A stretch of 64,000 nucleotides of DNA, taken from Mogibacterium sp. Lineage in GTDB: Bacteria > Bacillota > Clostridia > Peptostreptococcales > Anaerovoracaceae. The notes below the pieces were generated by a model. It ran no database searches. It was not told the DNA's origin and saw only the letters and a program-made list of their open reading frames with translations. The stretch lies in NCBI GenBank assembly GCA_017404265.1, contig JAFRCS010000015.1:181897-245896 (forward strand), given 5' to 3'. This document shows, piece by piece, positions 20,597-28,784 of this stretch. Both the position numbers and the translations under genes were made by a program. Numbering within the stretch: the first letter of the stretch is position 1; the number at the start of each line of letters is the position of its first letter.

Positions 20597-21265
20597 CTAT
20601 ATGATGCCGAGCGGTATCAGCGTCACAAGCAGAACAGCGACAAGGCTCCATATGATTATGAGAAAACTCTTTCTCTTTGCAGGCTCCATGTCAGGCACAT
20701 AGTTTGATGCCAGGAAAAACGGAATGTATGTGGTGATGAATACCGGCAGCACGCCCCACCATTTATAAACCCAGATGAACGAGTGGTTTGAGGTGCCTGC
20801 CAGGAACGACTCTACCAGGGCAAAGAGCAGTGCCATGCTGATGGCCCCCGCCAGTCTGCAGTCTATGCCCTTCTTTCCGTTTTTGGCGAAATACCGTGTG
20901 CTGCGGTCTTCAGGCAACATCTTGAGGGATATCATGCCGGCGATAGAGAACATCATCGAGAGCTCCCAGCACACGCCTATCAGCAGAATGAAAGTCGTAG
21001 ATTCATTACTGACAGACCATAGCGGATAGCCAGCGAAGTGCGCTATTATCGCGTTGCAGATCTCATACAGCCAATGCACTCCGTAAAGCGCCAGTCCGGC
21101 AAATATCATGTCGTATTTCTTGTTGTGGAACTCGGTCCAGTATATGTAGAACACGACAGCAAGAATGAATATGAATGTCCAGTTGAAGTTCTCTGTGCTG
21201 CGGACCTGTATCGCATTTACCAGATCCATCGACAGCTGTGAACCGTCTCCCCAGAATTGAAACAT
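20597..21265 (-). CDS. Multi-pass membrane protein of unknown function
   Basis: I do not recognise the family. The 222-residue protein has six or seven hydrophobic segments (for example 'WTFIFILAVVFYIYWTEF', 'MIFAGLALYGVHWLYEI', 'GAISMALLFALVESFLAG', 'SFLIIIWSLVAVLLVTLIPLG') with short loops and no catalytic signature. The start at 21265 is preferred to 21352 because AAAGGAGA lies before it and the protein then begins MFQFWGDGSQ. It is divergent from the aldo/keto reductase and convergent with cellobiose phosphorylase, so it appears to be its own unit. Confidence 0.7.
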   Translation of the reverse strand: MFQFWGDGSQLSMDLVNAIQVRSTENFNWTFIFILAVVFYIYWTEFHNKKYDMIFAGLALYGVHWLYEICNAIIAHFAGYPLWSVSNESTTFILLIGVCWELSMMFSIAGMISLKMLPEDRSTRYFAKNGKKGIDCRLAGAISMALLFALVESFLAGTSNHSFIWVYKWWGVLPVFITTYIPFFLASNYVPDMEPAKRKSFLIIIWSLVAVLLVTLIPLGII

Positions 21266-21345
21266 CTCCCAGTCTCCTTTCCGCTTCAATTGTTTGCATC
21301 TATGTGTCAATACTATCATAATTCTGCCCTTACGAGAACAAAATG

Positions 21346-21375
21346 TAGACACCGCGAGGTTCTGATTGATAGAAT
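21346..21375 (+). promoter_or_regulatory. Possible promoter of the aldo/keto reductase gene
   Basis: TAGACA and TAGAAT lie 18 bases apart, 29 bases before the start codon. AAAGGAGG follows at the right distance for translation. Confidence 0.5.
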
Positions 21376-21403
21376 TGACTCGAAAAAGAAAGGAGGCTCT
21401 TAA

Positions 21404-22438
21404 ATGAGAGAACTTACACTCGGCAGCACCGGTATCACAGTACCGCAGAACGCGTTCGGAGCTCTTCCGATACAGAGACGTTCAACTGAAGACGCAGTCG
21501 CCCTGCTTCACAAGGCATATGAAGGCGGCATGCGTTATTTCGATACTGCAAGAGCATATACAGACAGCGAGACCAAACTAGGCATTGCCTTTGAAGGCAT
21601 GCGCGACAAAGTCTTTATAGCCACCAAAACGACAGGCACGACAGGTGACAAGGTCAGAGAAGACCTTGCAACATCTCTCCGCGAACTGCGCACTGACTAT
21701 ATCGATGTCTATCAGCTGCACATGGTGGACAGAGTCTATCAGCCGGGTGACGGGACGGGAGTCTATGAAGCTCTTCTGGAAGCCAAAGAAGCCGGAAAGA
21801 TCCGCCACATAGGAGTGACCGCGCACAAGATCGGTGTAGCCTTCGATCTCGTAGAATCAGGCCTCTATGAGACCATGCAGTTCCCGTTCAGCTATCTGTC
21901 CGGCGATCAGGAGATACGTCTCGCAAAGCTTTGCGCAGAAAAGAACATGGGATTCATAGCAATGAAGGGACTAGCGGGCGGACTTATCTCAAGATCCGAT
22001 GTCGCCATGGCCTACCTTGAGGATTTTCCGAACGTACTGCCTATCTGGGGCGTCCAGAGAGAGCACGAGCTGGATGAATGGCTGTCATATATGGATGACG
22101 CTCCTGCCCTTACAGATGATATGCGCGCATACATAGAGAAGGAAAAATCTGAGCTGGCAGGAGATTTCTGCAGAGGCTGCGGTTATTGCCTCGCTACCTG
22201 CCCTGTCGGAATAGCCATCAACAACTGCGCGAGGATGTCGCTCATGCTGAGGCGCGCTCCTTCCGACGCGTGGCTGACAGATCATTGGCAGGAAGAGATG
22301 AAAAAGTTAGAGGACTGCATAGAATGCGGTCAATGTTCAGCTCACTGCCCGTACGAGCTCGACACCCCTAACCTTCTCAAAAAGAACTACGAGGACTATA
22401 AACAGGTCCTCGCAGGAAAAGTGATCGTAAATAATTAA
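21404..22438 (+). CDS. Aldo/keto reductase with C-terminal two-cluster ferredoxin domain
   Basis: A 344-residue oxidoreductase. Residues 1 to about 250 form an aldo/keto reductase barrel ('YFDTARAYTDSETKLG' with catalytic Asp and Tyr, 'VFIATKT' with Lys, 'YQLHMVD' with His). The last 90 residues carry two 4Fe-4S motifs, 'CRGCGYCLATCPVGI' and 'CIECGQCSAHCP'. This fusion is common in Clostridia and suggests electron exchange between NAD(P)H-linked carbonyl chemistry and ferredoxin-like carriers. Physiological substrate unknown. Its stop is seven bases from the convergent nitroreductase stop. Confidence 0.9.
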   Translation: MRELTLGSTGITVPQNAFGALPIQRRSTEDAVALLHKAYEGGMRYFDTARAYTDSETKLGIAFEGMRDKVFIATKTTGTTGDKVREDLATSLRELRTDYIDVYQLHMVDRVYQPGDGTGVYEALLEAKEAGKIRHIGVTAHKIGVAFDLVESGLYETMQFPFSYLSGDQEIRLAKLCAEKNMGFIAMKGLAGGLISRSDVAMAYLEDFPNVLPIWGVQREHELDEWLSYMDDAPALTDDMRAYIEKEKSELAGDFCRGCGYCLATCPVGIAINNCARMSLMLRRAPSDAWLTDHWQEEMKKLEDCIECGQCSAHCPYELDTPNLLKKNYEDYKQVLAGKVIVNN

Positions 22439-22445
22439 GCGGTCA

Positions 22446-23174
22446 TCATTGTCTGAATTGCTCCAGGTACTTTTCTACCGACCGGGTCATTTCCCTTGAA
22501 AAGTCAGAATCGTACTTTCTTTTGAAAAACGCTTTTATCCAGGCATCGAATTCTTCATCGGGCATGCTCTTCCGGAGCATCTCCCTGAGTTCGGCCTCGT
22601 CCATATGCCGGTAGCGGTCGATGTGAACGATATGTTTCAGATCGGCCCGCTCCGGTTTTTTTCTGTTTTTCTGCTGCTCTGTCGGATATCCGAAAACAAG
22701 AAGCGCTGCCGGGAATACATATTCAGGAAGCCCAAGTATCTCTCTCTGAGTCTCCATGTTCTCCATGATATCCCCTATGTAGCATGAGCCTATGCCGTAC
22801 GACTGAGCGGCGACCACAGCGTTCTGTGCGGCTATAAGAGCATCATCCACCGCCAGAAGAAGGTCTCCCGCGCCCGGCTCCCTCGGTTCGCATCCCGCAT
22901 ACCTGAAGGCCTCATACCACTTGAGACAGTCCGCGCAGAACAACAGCACCAGCTTCCCCTTCGCTATGAAAGGCTGATGATCGCATGATTCCGCAAGCTG
23001 AGCCAGTATCCCCGGATCGCTTATCCTCAGTATCGTATACAGCTGCTGATTGCCGGCTGTCGGAGCATTCACCGCGGCCAGCAGGATCTCCCGTACTATG
23101 CTCTCATCGATCTCCCTGTCCGCAAAAACGCGCACGGACTTTCTTTCTGTCAACTGCTTTATAACTTCGTTCAT
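22446..23174 (-). CDS. Nitroreductase-family FMN oxidoreductase
   Basis: A 242-residue flavoprotein of the nitroreductase fold. The N-terminal FMN-phosphate site reads 'LTERKSVRVFADREID', followed by 'AAVNAPTAGNQQLYTILRI', and the central 'DALIAAQNAVVAAQSYGIGSCYIGDI' is the usual dimer helix and FMN region. The C-terminal tail (from about 165) is longer than in minimal members and contains many basic and acidic residues. Substrates of this family range from nitroaromatics to enals; none can be chosen. AAGGGGA precedes the start. Confidence 0.88.
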   Translation of the reverse strand: MNEVIKQLTERKSVRVFADREIDESIVREILLAAVNAPTAGNQQLYTILRISDPGILAQLAESCDHQPFIAKGKLVLLFCADCLKWYEAFRYAGCEPREPGAGDLLLAVDDALIAAQNAVVAAQSYGIGSCYIGDIMENMETQREILGLPEYVFPAALLVFGYPTEQQKNRKKPERADLKHIVHIDRYRHMDEAELREMLRKSMPDEEFDAWIKAFFKRKYDSDFSREMTRSVEKYLEQFRQ

Positions 23175-23218
23175 ATCTTCCCCTTATGTCCCGCCATCAT
23201 TTTGCACACATGCTTTTG

Positions 23219-23247
23219 TTGTTTATCATTTTACCATGAAGTATAAT
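23219..23247 (+). promoter_or_regulatory. Promoter of pepT
   Basis: TTGTTT and a perfect TATAAT are 17 bases apart. The leader contains a short hairpin (GCGGG-TCCGG-CCCGC, near 23257-23271) before the ribosome site. Confidence 0.75.
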
Positions 23248-23294
23248 GGTTGTGCTGCGGGTCCGGCCCGCAAATTTATTCAAGAGGTTTTAAA

Positions 23295-24506
23295 ATGAGC
23301 AATATCGTTGACAGGTTCATGAGGTATATTTCCATAGATACGCAGTCTGATGAGGACAGCACAACTTCGCCCAGCACTTATAAGCAGTTCAGGCTGGCAA
23401 GACTCCTGGCGGAAGAAATGACGGAGATGGGAGTATCCAATGTACGTCTCGACGACCGCAACTGCTACGTATACGGAGAGATCCCGGCAAACACAGATAA
23501 GGACGTCCCTTCTCTTGGATTCATTGCCCACATGGATACCGCACCCAGAACACCGGGCGATGCCAGTAACGCCAGGATCCATAAGAATTACGACGGCGGC
23601 GTGATAAAGCTGAACGATACCGTTGAACTCGATCCGGCTATATACCCTGAGCTTAAAAAGTACTTGGGCTGCGACCTGATAGTTACTGACGGCGTATCGC
23701 TTCTTGGCGGAGATGACAAGGGCGGCATCGCTGAGATCATGACGCTGGCAGAGACCCTGATCAACGACCCTTCCATCCCGCACGGAAAGATAGGTATCGC
23801 CTTCACACGCGATGAGGAGATCGGCAAGGGCACGGAATTCTTCGATGTGGAAGGCTTTGGAATGGACTATGCATATACTGTAGACGGCGGTCCTATCGGC
23901 GAACTGGAGTATGAATGCTTCAACGCCGCTGAGGCGCGCATCTATTTCAAGGGGCGCGACATCCACCCGGGATATGCCTTCAACATAATGGTAAACGCGG
24001 TAAGGATAGCCGCAGAACTGGACGGAATGCTGCCGCACAGTCAGCGTCCTGAATATACTTCCGATTATGAGGGGTTCTTCCACATGACCTGGATGGAAGG
24101 CACAAGCGCGGAGGCTGAATCCCGCTATATTATAAGGGACCACGACCTGATGGCTTTCGAAGAAAAGAAGATGGTCATGCAGAAATGCGTCGATTTTCTC
24201 AATGGCAAATACGGCGACGTGATCACCCTTGAAATACGCGAGCAGTACCGGAACATGAAAGAGCTGATAGAGCCGCACATGTTTCTTATCGACAATGCCA
24301 AGGCTGCTTTCAGGGCATGCGGTGTCGAGCCGATAATACAGCCTATCAGAGGCGGCACAGACGGAGCGGATCTCACCTTCAAGGGCCTTCCTTGCCCTAA
24401 CCTTTCGACGGGCGGCATGAATTTCCACTCCAACACGGAGTACATGCCTGTGCAGTCAATGGAAAAGATGGCGGAAGTGCTTATAGAACTCGCAAGAGTC
24501 AAATAG
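23295..24506 (+). CDS. pepT: Peptidase T (tripeptide aminopeptidase)
   Basis: A cytoplasmic M20-family zinc peptidase removing the N-terminal residue of tripeptides. Metal and catalytic motifs are present in order: 'GFIAHMDTAP', 'LLGGDDKGGIAEI', 'FTRDEEIGKGTEFFD', 'YTVDGGPIGELEYE' and 'PIRGGTDGADLTFKGLPCPNL'. At 403 residues it is full length. An upstream in-frame ATG at 23250 lies inside the leader hairpin; the ATG at 23295 has AAGAGG at the proper distance and begins the conserved MSNIVDRFMRYISIDTQSDE. Transcribed alone, ended by a shared terminator. Confidence 0.95.
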   Translation: MSNIVDRFMRYISIDTQSDEDSTTSPSTYKQFRLARLLAEEMTEMGVSNVRLDDRNCYVYGEIPANTDKDVPSLGFIAHMDTAPRTPGDASNARIHKNYDGGVIKLNDTVELDPAIYPELKKYLGCDLIVTDGVSLLGGDDKGGIAEIMTLAETLINDPSIPHGKIGIAFTRDEEIGKGTEFFDVEGFGMDYAYTVDGGPIGELEYECFNAAEARIYFKGRDIHPGYAFNIMVNAVRIAAELDGMLPHSQRPEYTSDYEGFFHMTWMEGTSAEAESRYIIRDHDLMAFEEKKMVMQKCVDFLNGKYGDVITLEIREQYRNMKELIEPHMFLIDNAKAAFRACGVEPIIQPIRGGTDGADLTFKGLPCPNLSTGGMNFHSNTEYMPVQSMEKMAEVLIELARVK

Positions 24507-24527
24507 GTTATAAAAATGCAATTAAAG

Positions 24528-24552
24528 AACCGCAGCAAGCGCTGCGGTTTTT
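24528..24552. terminator. Bidirectional terminator between pepT and a MATE gene
   Basis: AACCGCAGC-AAGC-GCTGCGGTT with TTTTG on the plus side and TTCTTTA on the minus side. It serves both convergent genes. Confidence 0.85.
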
Positions 24553-24555
24553 GTT

Positions 24556-25947
24556 TTACTCTTCTGCTGCCCGGGGTCCCAGGGTCGACAGCCTCCGGAA
24601 GCTCAGAAGCACCATTGACACTGACATGATGAACGCCATAGTGTCGGATATAGGGCTTGCGGCAAGTATGCCGTTGATGCCGAAGAACCTGGGAAGGATC
24701 ACCAGCAGCGGTATCAGGAAAAGGCCCTGCCTCGACAGCGATACCAGAAGTCCCTGCCTGTTGTTGCCGGTGGCTGAGAAATACATTATGGTGACCGGCT
24801 GTATGTTCTGGAAGAACACGAACATCATGTAGATCTTGAGATATTTCTCCGCGAAATCATAGTACATTTCTGTTCCTGTCCCGAAGAAGGATATGATTTC
24901 CCTCGGGAATGTCTGCAGCGCGAAGAAGAACAGCACTCCTACAGTGAAGGCAGCGCCGAAAGCCCTCCAGTATGTAGCCTTGACCCTGTCATAGTTTTTG
25001 GCGCCGAGGTTGAATCCCCATATAGGCTGGCAGCCTTGAGATATGCCGACCGCGAAAGATATCATTATCATGTTGCATTTCTGAGCGATTCCCGAAACTG
25101 CCAGAGGTATCTCCGGTCCGTATACCGAAAGAGCTCCGTATGTCGCGAGCATGTTGTTGAGCACTATATTGGTGGACATCATCAGCATGTGGTTGATGAA
25201 GTTAGGTATGCCCGCCCTCATGCTTCCGGTAAGATGCTTAGTGCTGATGCCCAGATCCCTGAAGCATATCCTGAAAGCCTTGAAACGCGGATAATAAAGG
25301 ATGGCCAGGATGCAGCTGGAGAACTGGGATATGGCGGTAGCCATGGCCGCTCCCCTCAGGCCCATGCCCAGAGGGAACATAAACAGCCAGTCGAGAAAAA
25401 CGTTCAGCACCGCTCCTTCCACCATGCACAGCATCGAATATGCAGGACTTCCGTCCGCTCTTATGAGAGGCGCGGATGCCTGAGTGAACAAATGGAACGG
25501 CAGTCCGAACATGGTCACGGACAGATATGTGATCGCCAGCGGGTATACGGTCCCATCAGGATCCGCCCCGCAGAGCGCCACAATATGGCTCTTGAACACA
25601 AAAAGCAGCAGGCCCGTGATGATACCTGCTGCAGCCGCACCGGTGATACCGGTGTGGACATATTTTTTTGCTTCTTCTATTCTGCCTGCTCCCTGATTTA
25701 TGCTGAAGTTGGAAGCAGTCCCTATCCCGAACAGCATGCTGATGCCAGTTGTGAGCGTCACTGTCGGGAACACAATGTTTGTCGCGGCATTTCCGAGCAT
25801 ACCAACCACATGGCCGATAAAAATCTGGTCAGTGATATTGTAGATGGCGCCTACCAGCATGCTGATGATCGAAGGTATGGCAAACCTTGCGATCAACGGC
25901 AGCAAAGGTGCGCTGCCAAGCGGATTGTCTGCGACTTGTTTATTTAT
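24556..25947 (-). CDS. MATE-family efflux protein with apparent AUA start
   Basis: A twelve-helix multidrug/toxin antiporter of about 463 residues ('LIARFAIPSIISMLVGAIYNITDQIFIGH', key residues YN.TD..FIG). The usual family N terminus, NKQVADNPLGSAPLLPL, is fully encoded, but no ATG, GTG or TTG precedes it in frame: an in-frame TAA lies nine codons upstream and the only possible AUN codon before the conserved residues is ATA at 25947. GGGAG lies seven bases before that ATA, and the codon overlaps the TAA stop of the upstream symporter gene. The first ordinary start, TTG at 25905, would cut into the conserved region and has no ribosome site. Either AUA is used or a base is wrong. Confidence 0.8.
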   Translation of the reverse strand: MNKQVADNPLGSAPLLPLIARFAIPSIISMLVGAIYNITDQIFIGHVVGMLGNAATNIVFPTVTLTTGISMLFGIGTASNFSINQGAGRIEEAKKYVHTGITGAAAAGIITGLLLFVFKSHIVALCGADPDGTVYPLAITYLSVTMFGLPFHLFTQASAPLIRADGSPAYSMLCMVEGAVLNVFLDWLFMFPLGMGLRGAAMATAISQFSSCILAILYYPRFKAFRICFRDLGISTKHLTGSMRAGIPNFINHMLMMSTNIVLNNMLATYGALSVYGPEIPLAVSGIAQKCNMIMISFAVGISQGCQPIWGFNLGAKNYDRVKATYWRAFGAAFTVGVLFFFALQTFPREIISFFGTGTEMYYDFAEKYLKIYMMFVFFQNIQPVTIMYFSATGNNRQGLLVSLSRQGLFLIPLLVILPRFFGINGILAASPISDTMAFIMSVSMVLLSFRRLSTLGPRAAEE

Positions 25948-27332
25948 TTTTCTTCTCCCTTGAGTTTTTCGATCTTAGCAAGGATCTCTTTTTCCTTAAA
26001 CAGGAAGAACAGGCACGCTCCTATGACGCAGCAGATGAACGCGACAAGCGCGGTCCTGCGGTAAGCGGCGGCTGCCGCTGCTTCCGTCGTACCCGGAACA
26101 TTTGCGATGGCGGTCATCGAGGTAAATACCGCGAGAGCGATAGCCTGCCCCATCTTGAACGCGAACGTACGCGCCGCGAAGAACATTCCGCTCCTGTCCT
26201 CGCCTGTCTCCAGACGGCTCAGCTCAGCTACGTCAGCAACACAGGCCTGCGGCAGGATGCCCAGAATGGCCATAGGTACGGACGCGCATACCGCGACAAT
26301 GAATCCCCAGATGAGTCCCTCTCCGCACAGGAAAGTGATGAGGAATACTGCCGAGTACGCGAAGAATCCCGTGATGATCATCTTCTTTTTGCCGATCTTC
26401 GGAGCAAGCTTGTTGACTATAGGGTACTGGCATACGCTGAGGAATGTCATGGTCGCCGTCAGTACGAACGTCCAGGTGTCCTCTATCTTCATCAGCTTGG
26501 TCTCATAGAACGCAAGGCCTGTCTGGAAGAGCGTCAGCGCAAAGAAGTAGATCACGTCGCTGTATACGAATCGGCGGAACATCCCGTTCTGGAATGTCTT
26601 GAGCAGCGAAGCGAACGCCTTTGTCTCGCTCGGCTTGGCATCAAGATAGTCGCGCTCCTTGATATAGAACGACGGTATCAGCATCGCGATGCACGCTATT
26701 GTCGACATTATGGCGACAGCAAAGCGGATGGAGTTCTCCGGTCCTACCGCTCCTTGGATAATGCCTGCCACGTTAGGCAGCATATAGGAGATGGAAAGGC
26801 CGGCGATGTATGTGAATGAAATGTATGTGGAAACGTTTATGCGGTGCTCCTGCGTATCGCCAAGCTCCGCTATCAGAGCGTTGTACGGTGTGCAGTAGAT
26901 GGTCATGAACAGATAGAACGAGATCATCAGCACAAAGACGACTGTATCGTTTACGGCGATGCTTGCAGTCTGAGGCAGGGTGAACAGTCCAATCGTCAGA
27001 AGCGCGAACGGGATAGCGATTGCCTTCATGAACGGTATGCGGCGTCCTCCCTTGAATTTGGCTCTGTCCGACCAGCCTGCGATCAGCGGATCTGTTATGG
27101 CGTCAAATATACGGCCGACTGCGAGTACCAGTCCGAAGAGAGTCAGTTTCAGGAAGATGTGATCCTGTGTGATTCCCGAAGCAAAGATACCGGTCATCGG
27201 GTTCTGCTCATTAGGCGTGCCTGTGTAGTAATAGACCATCCAATTGGATACTATTCCGGCAAGCAGGCTCCAGCCAAACTGACCTATCGCGAAGATCCAT
27301 AGCAGCTTATTGGTGATGGGTTTTTTCTGCAT
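25944..27332 (-). CDS. GPH-family sugar:cation symporter (MFS)
   Basis: A 462-residue transporter with twelve predicted helices of the glycoside-pentoside-hexuronide family, importing a sugar with H+ or Na+. Typical features are the N-terminal 'LLWIFAIGQFGWSLLAGIVSNW', the loop 'DAITDPLIAGWSDRAKFKGGRRIPFM' (GRIFDAITDP, SD, GRR.P) and 'MTIYCTPYNALIAELGD'. AAAGGAGT precedes the start. Its stop overlaps the start of the MATE gene, so the two are translationally linked, an unusual pairing. The substrate is unknown; a pentose or glycoside is likely given nearby genes. Confidence 0.9.
   Translation of the reverse strand: MQKKPITNKLLWIFAIGQFGWSLLAGIVSNWMVYYYTGTPNEQNPMTGIFASGITQDHIFLKLTLFGLVLAVGRIFDAITDPLIAGWSDRAKFKGGRRIPFMKAIAIPFALLTIGLFTLPQTASIAVNDTVVFVLMISFYLFMTIYCTPYNALIAELGDTQEHRINVSTYISFTYIAGLSISYMLPNVAGIIQGAVGPENSIRFAVAIMSTIACIAMLIPSFYIKERDYLDAKPSETKAFASLLKTFQNGMFRRFVYSDVIYFFALTLFQTGLAFYETKLMKIEDTWTFVLTATMTFLSVCQYPIVNKLAPKIGKKKMIITGFFAYSAVFLITFLCGEGLIWGFIVAVCASVPMAILGILPQACVADVAELSRLETGEDRSGMFFAARTFAFKMGQAIALAVFTSMTAIANVPGTTEAAAAAAYRRTALVAFICCVIGACLFFLFKEKEILAKIEKLKGEEK
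25955..25959 (-). promoter_or_regulatory. Ribosome site supporting the AUA start
   Basis: GGGAG on the minus strand, seven bases before the ATA at 25947 and inside the end of the symporter gene. No ordinary start codon is within range of it. Confidence 0.6.
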
Positions 27333-27391
27333 AACGTTTTACTCCTTTTGTTGTGCTGTATTATCCCACAGTCCCTAAAGCTCATAATAAC

Positions 27392-27421
27392 AAAAAACTG
27401 TTGGCCACCCAACAGTTTTTT
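27392..27421 (-). terminator. Terminator of the maltodextrin transporter operon
   Basis: Thirteen-base arms AAAAAACTGTTGG / CCAACAGTTTTTT with a four-base loop, 26 bases past the ATPase stop. The U tract works in both directions. Confidence 0.88.
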
Positions 27422-27446
27422 GTATTATATGACTTTTCGTCAGCTT

Positions 27447-28604
27447 TTATTCGAAGTCGTATGACTTGCAGACAGGCGCGTCGATTGCAGCTGACTCCTC
27501 ATCGAACCAGATCAGGTTTCTTCCCGTCTCCTTATCGAAGAGCTGGATCAGCTCAGGAGCCGCGTTGAAGTGTACCTTGCTGCCCATCGATACATCCTCT
27601 GCCAGTCCGACAGTCGGGATAACCATGACTACTTCATCCTCACCGCTTCTGGCGTGCAGGTTGTACTCGGAACCGAGCATCTCGGATACCTCGATGACTG
27701 CTGTCAGTTCGCCTTCTCCGACATTGATGTGCTGAGGACGGATGCCCGCGATGATATCGCACGGCTTCGCGCCGTTCTGCTTGAGCGCTTTCTGCTGGAA
27801 CTCAGAGAGTTCAAACTTTGCTCCGCGGATCTCAGCATAGTACTTGCCGCCTTCAAGAAGCAGCTTGCAGCCGTCAAAGAAGTTCATGACAGGCATGCCG
27901 ATGAATCCTGCTACGAAGAGGTTGACCGGCTTGTTGTAAACTTCAACCGGTGTACCGATCTGGTTTACATAACCGTCCTTCATGATGACGATACGGTCAC
28001 CAAGAGTCATAGCTTCTGTCTGGTCATGCGTTACGTACATGAATGTGGTGTTGATCCTCTTACGGAGCTTTATGATCTCCGCTCTCATCTGGTTCCTCAG
28101 CTTAGCGTCGAGGTTTGAGAGAGGCTCGTCCATGAGGAATACCTTAGGGTCACGTACCATGGCACGGCCGATGGCTACACGCTGACGCTGTCCGCCGGAC
28201 AGAGCCTTTGGCCTTCTGTCGAGGTACTGTGTGATGTCGAGGATCTCAGCGACTTCATTTACCTTAGCGTCGATCTCAGCCTGCGGAGCTTTCTTAAGCT
28301 TAAGGGCAAATGCCATGTTCTCACGCACTGTCATGTGCGGATACAGAGCATAGCTTTGGAATACCATCGCGATATCTCTGTCCTTAGGCGATACGTCGTT
28401 CATAAGCTTTCCGTCGATGTAGAGCTCGCCGCCGCTGATGTCTTCAAGGCCTGCCACCATTCTGAGTGTCGTGGACTTTCCACAGCCGGACGGTCCTACC
28501 AGAACGATGAATTCCTTGTCCTTGATGTCGATGTTGACGTCGTGTACCGCGGTCACCTCGTTGTCATACACCTTCTTTAAACCTTTGATGATTACTTCTG
28601 CCAT
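27447..28604 (-). CDS. msmX: Carbohydrate ABC transporter ATP-binding protein, MsmX/UgpC type
   Basis: A 385-residue ATPase for CUT1 importers with Walker A 'GPSGCGKST', 'FQSYALYPHMTVREN', signature 'LSGGQRQRVAIGRA', Walker B 'VFLMDEPLSNLDAKL' and H-loop 'THDQTEAM', plus the C-terminal TOBE part ('DIIAGIRPQHINVGEGE'). It is a close paralogue of the ATPase at 10.3-11.4 kb. The ORF extends upstream to 28691 without family residues, so the ATG at 28604 (MAEVIIKGLKKVYDN) is chosen, although its ribosome site is weak. It comes last in the maltodextrin operon, 180 bases after malQ, a spacing that allows separate expression and service of several importers. Confidence 0.92.
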   Translation of the reverse strand: MAEVIIKGLKKVYDNEVTAVHDVNIDIKDKEFIVLVGPSGCGKSTTLRMVAGLEDISGGELYIDGKLMNDVSPKDRDIAMVFQSYALYPHMTVRENMAFALKLKKAPQAEIDAKVNEVAEILDITQYLDRRPKALSGGQRQRVAIGRAMVRDPKVFLMDEPLSNLDAKLRNQMRAEIIKLRKRINTTFMYVTHDQTEAMTLGDRIVIMKDGYVNQIGTPVEVYNKPVNLFVAGFIGMPVMNFFDGCKLLLEGGKYYAEIRGAKFELSEFQQKALKQNGAKPCDIIAGIRPQHINVGEGELTAVIEVSEMLGSEYNLHARSGEDEVVMVIPTVGLAEDVSMGSKVHFNAAPELIQLFDKETGRNLIWFDEESAAIDAPVCKSYDFE

Positions 28605-28641
28605 ATTATTCAACTCTAGTATACGGGACTCCTCCCGGATA

Positions 28642-28661
28642 CCTCGCGACCGCCCGCGAGG
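28642..28661 (-). other. GC-rich hairpin in the leader of the ATPase gene
   Basis: CCTCGCG-ACCGCC-CGCGAGG forms a stable stem with no T run. It lies in the 180-base gap between malQ and the ATPase. An orphan AAAGGAGG at about 28724-28731 is not followed by a usable ORF. Function unclear: an RNA-processing or stabilising element is possible. Confidence 0.5.
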
Positions 28662-28784
28662 GACGCGCCGCATTACGACAGGTCTCCACACTGCCGCACC
28701 GTGAGTTTAACGGATGATTCCTCCTTTCTTTAGGACACATGGATCAGATCGTGGAGTGATCATGGGTCCTTTGGTGGGTAGTTA

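Noticed and set aside
28605..28691. N-terminal extension of the ATPase ORF upstream of 28604
   Set aside because: The 29 extra residues are arginine-rich, overlap a GC hairpin and have no counterpart in the family.
28700..28735. Strong AAAGGAGG between malQ and the ATPase gene as the start of a small gene
   Set aside because: No start codon at usable distance opens more than a few codons; probably a relic.
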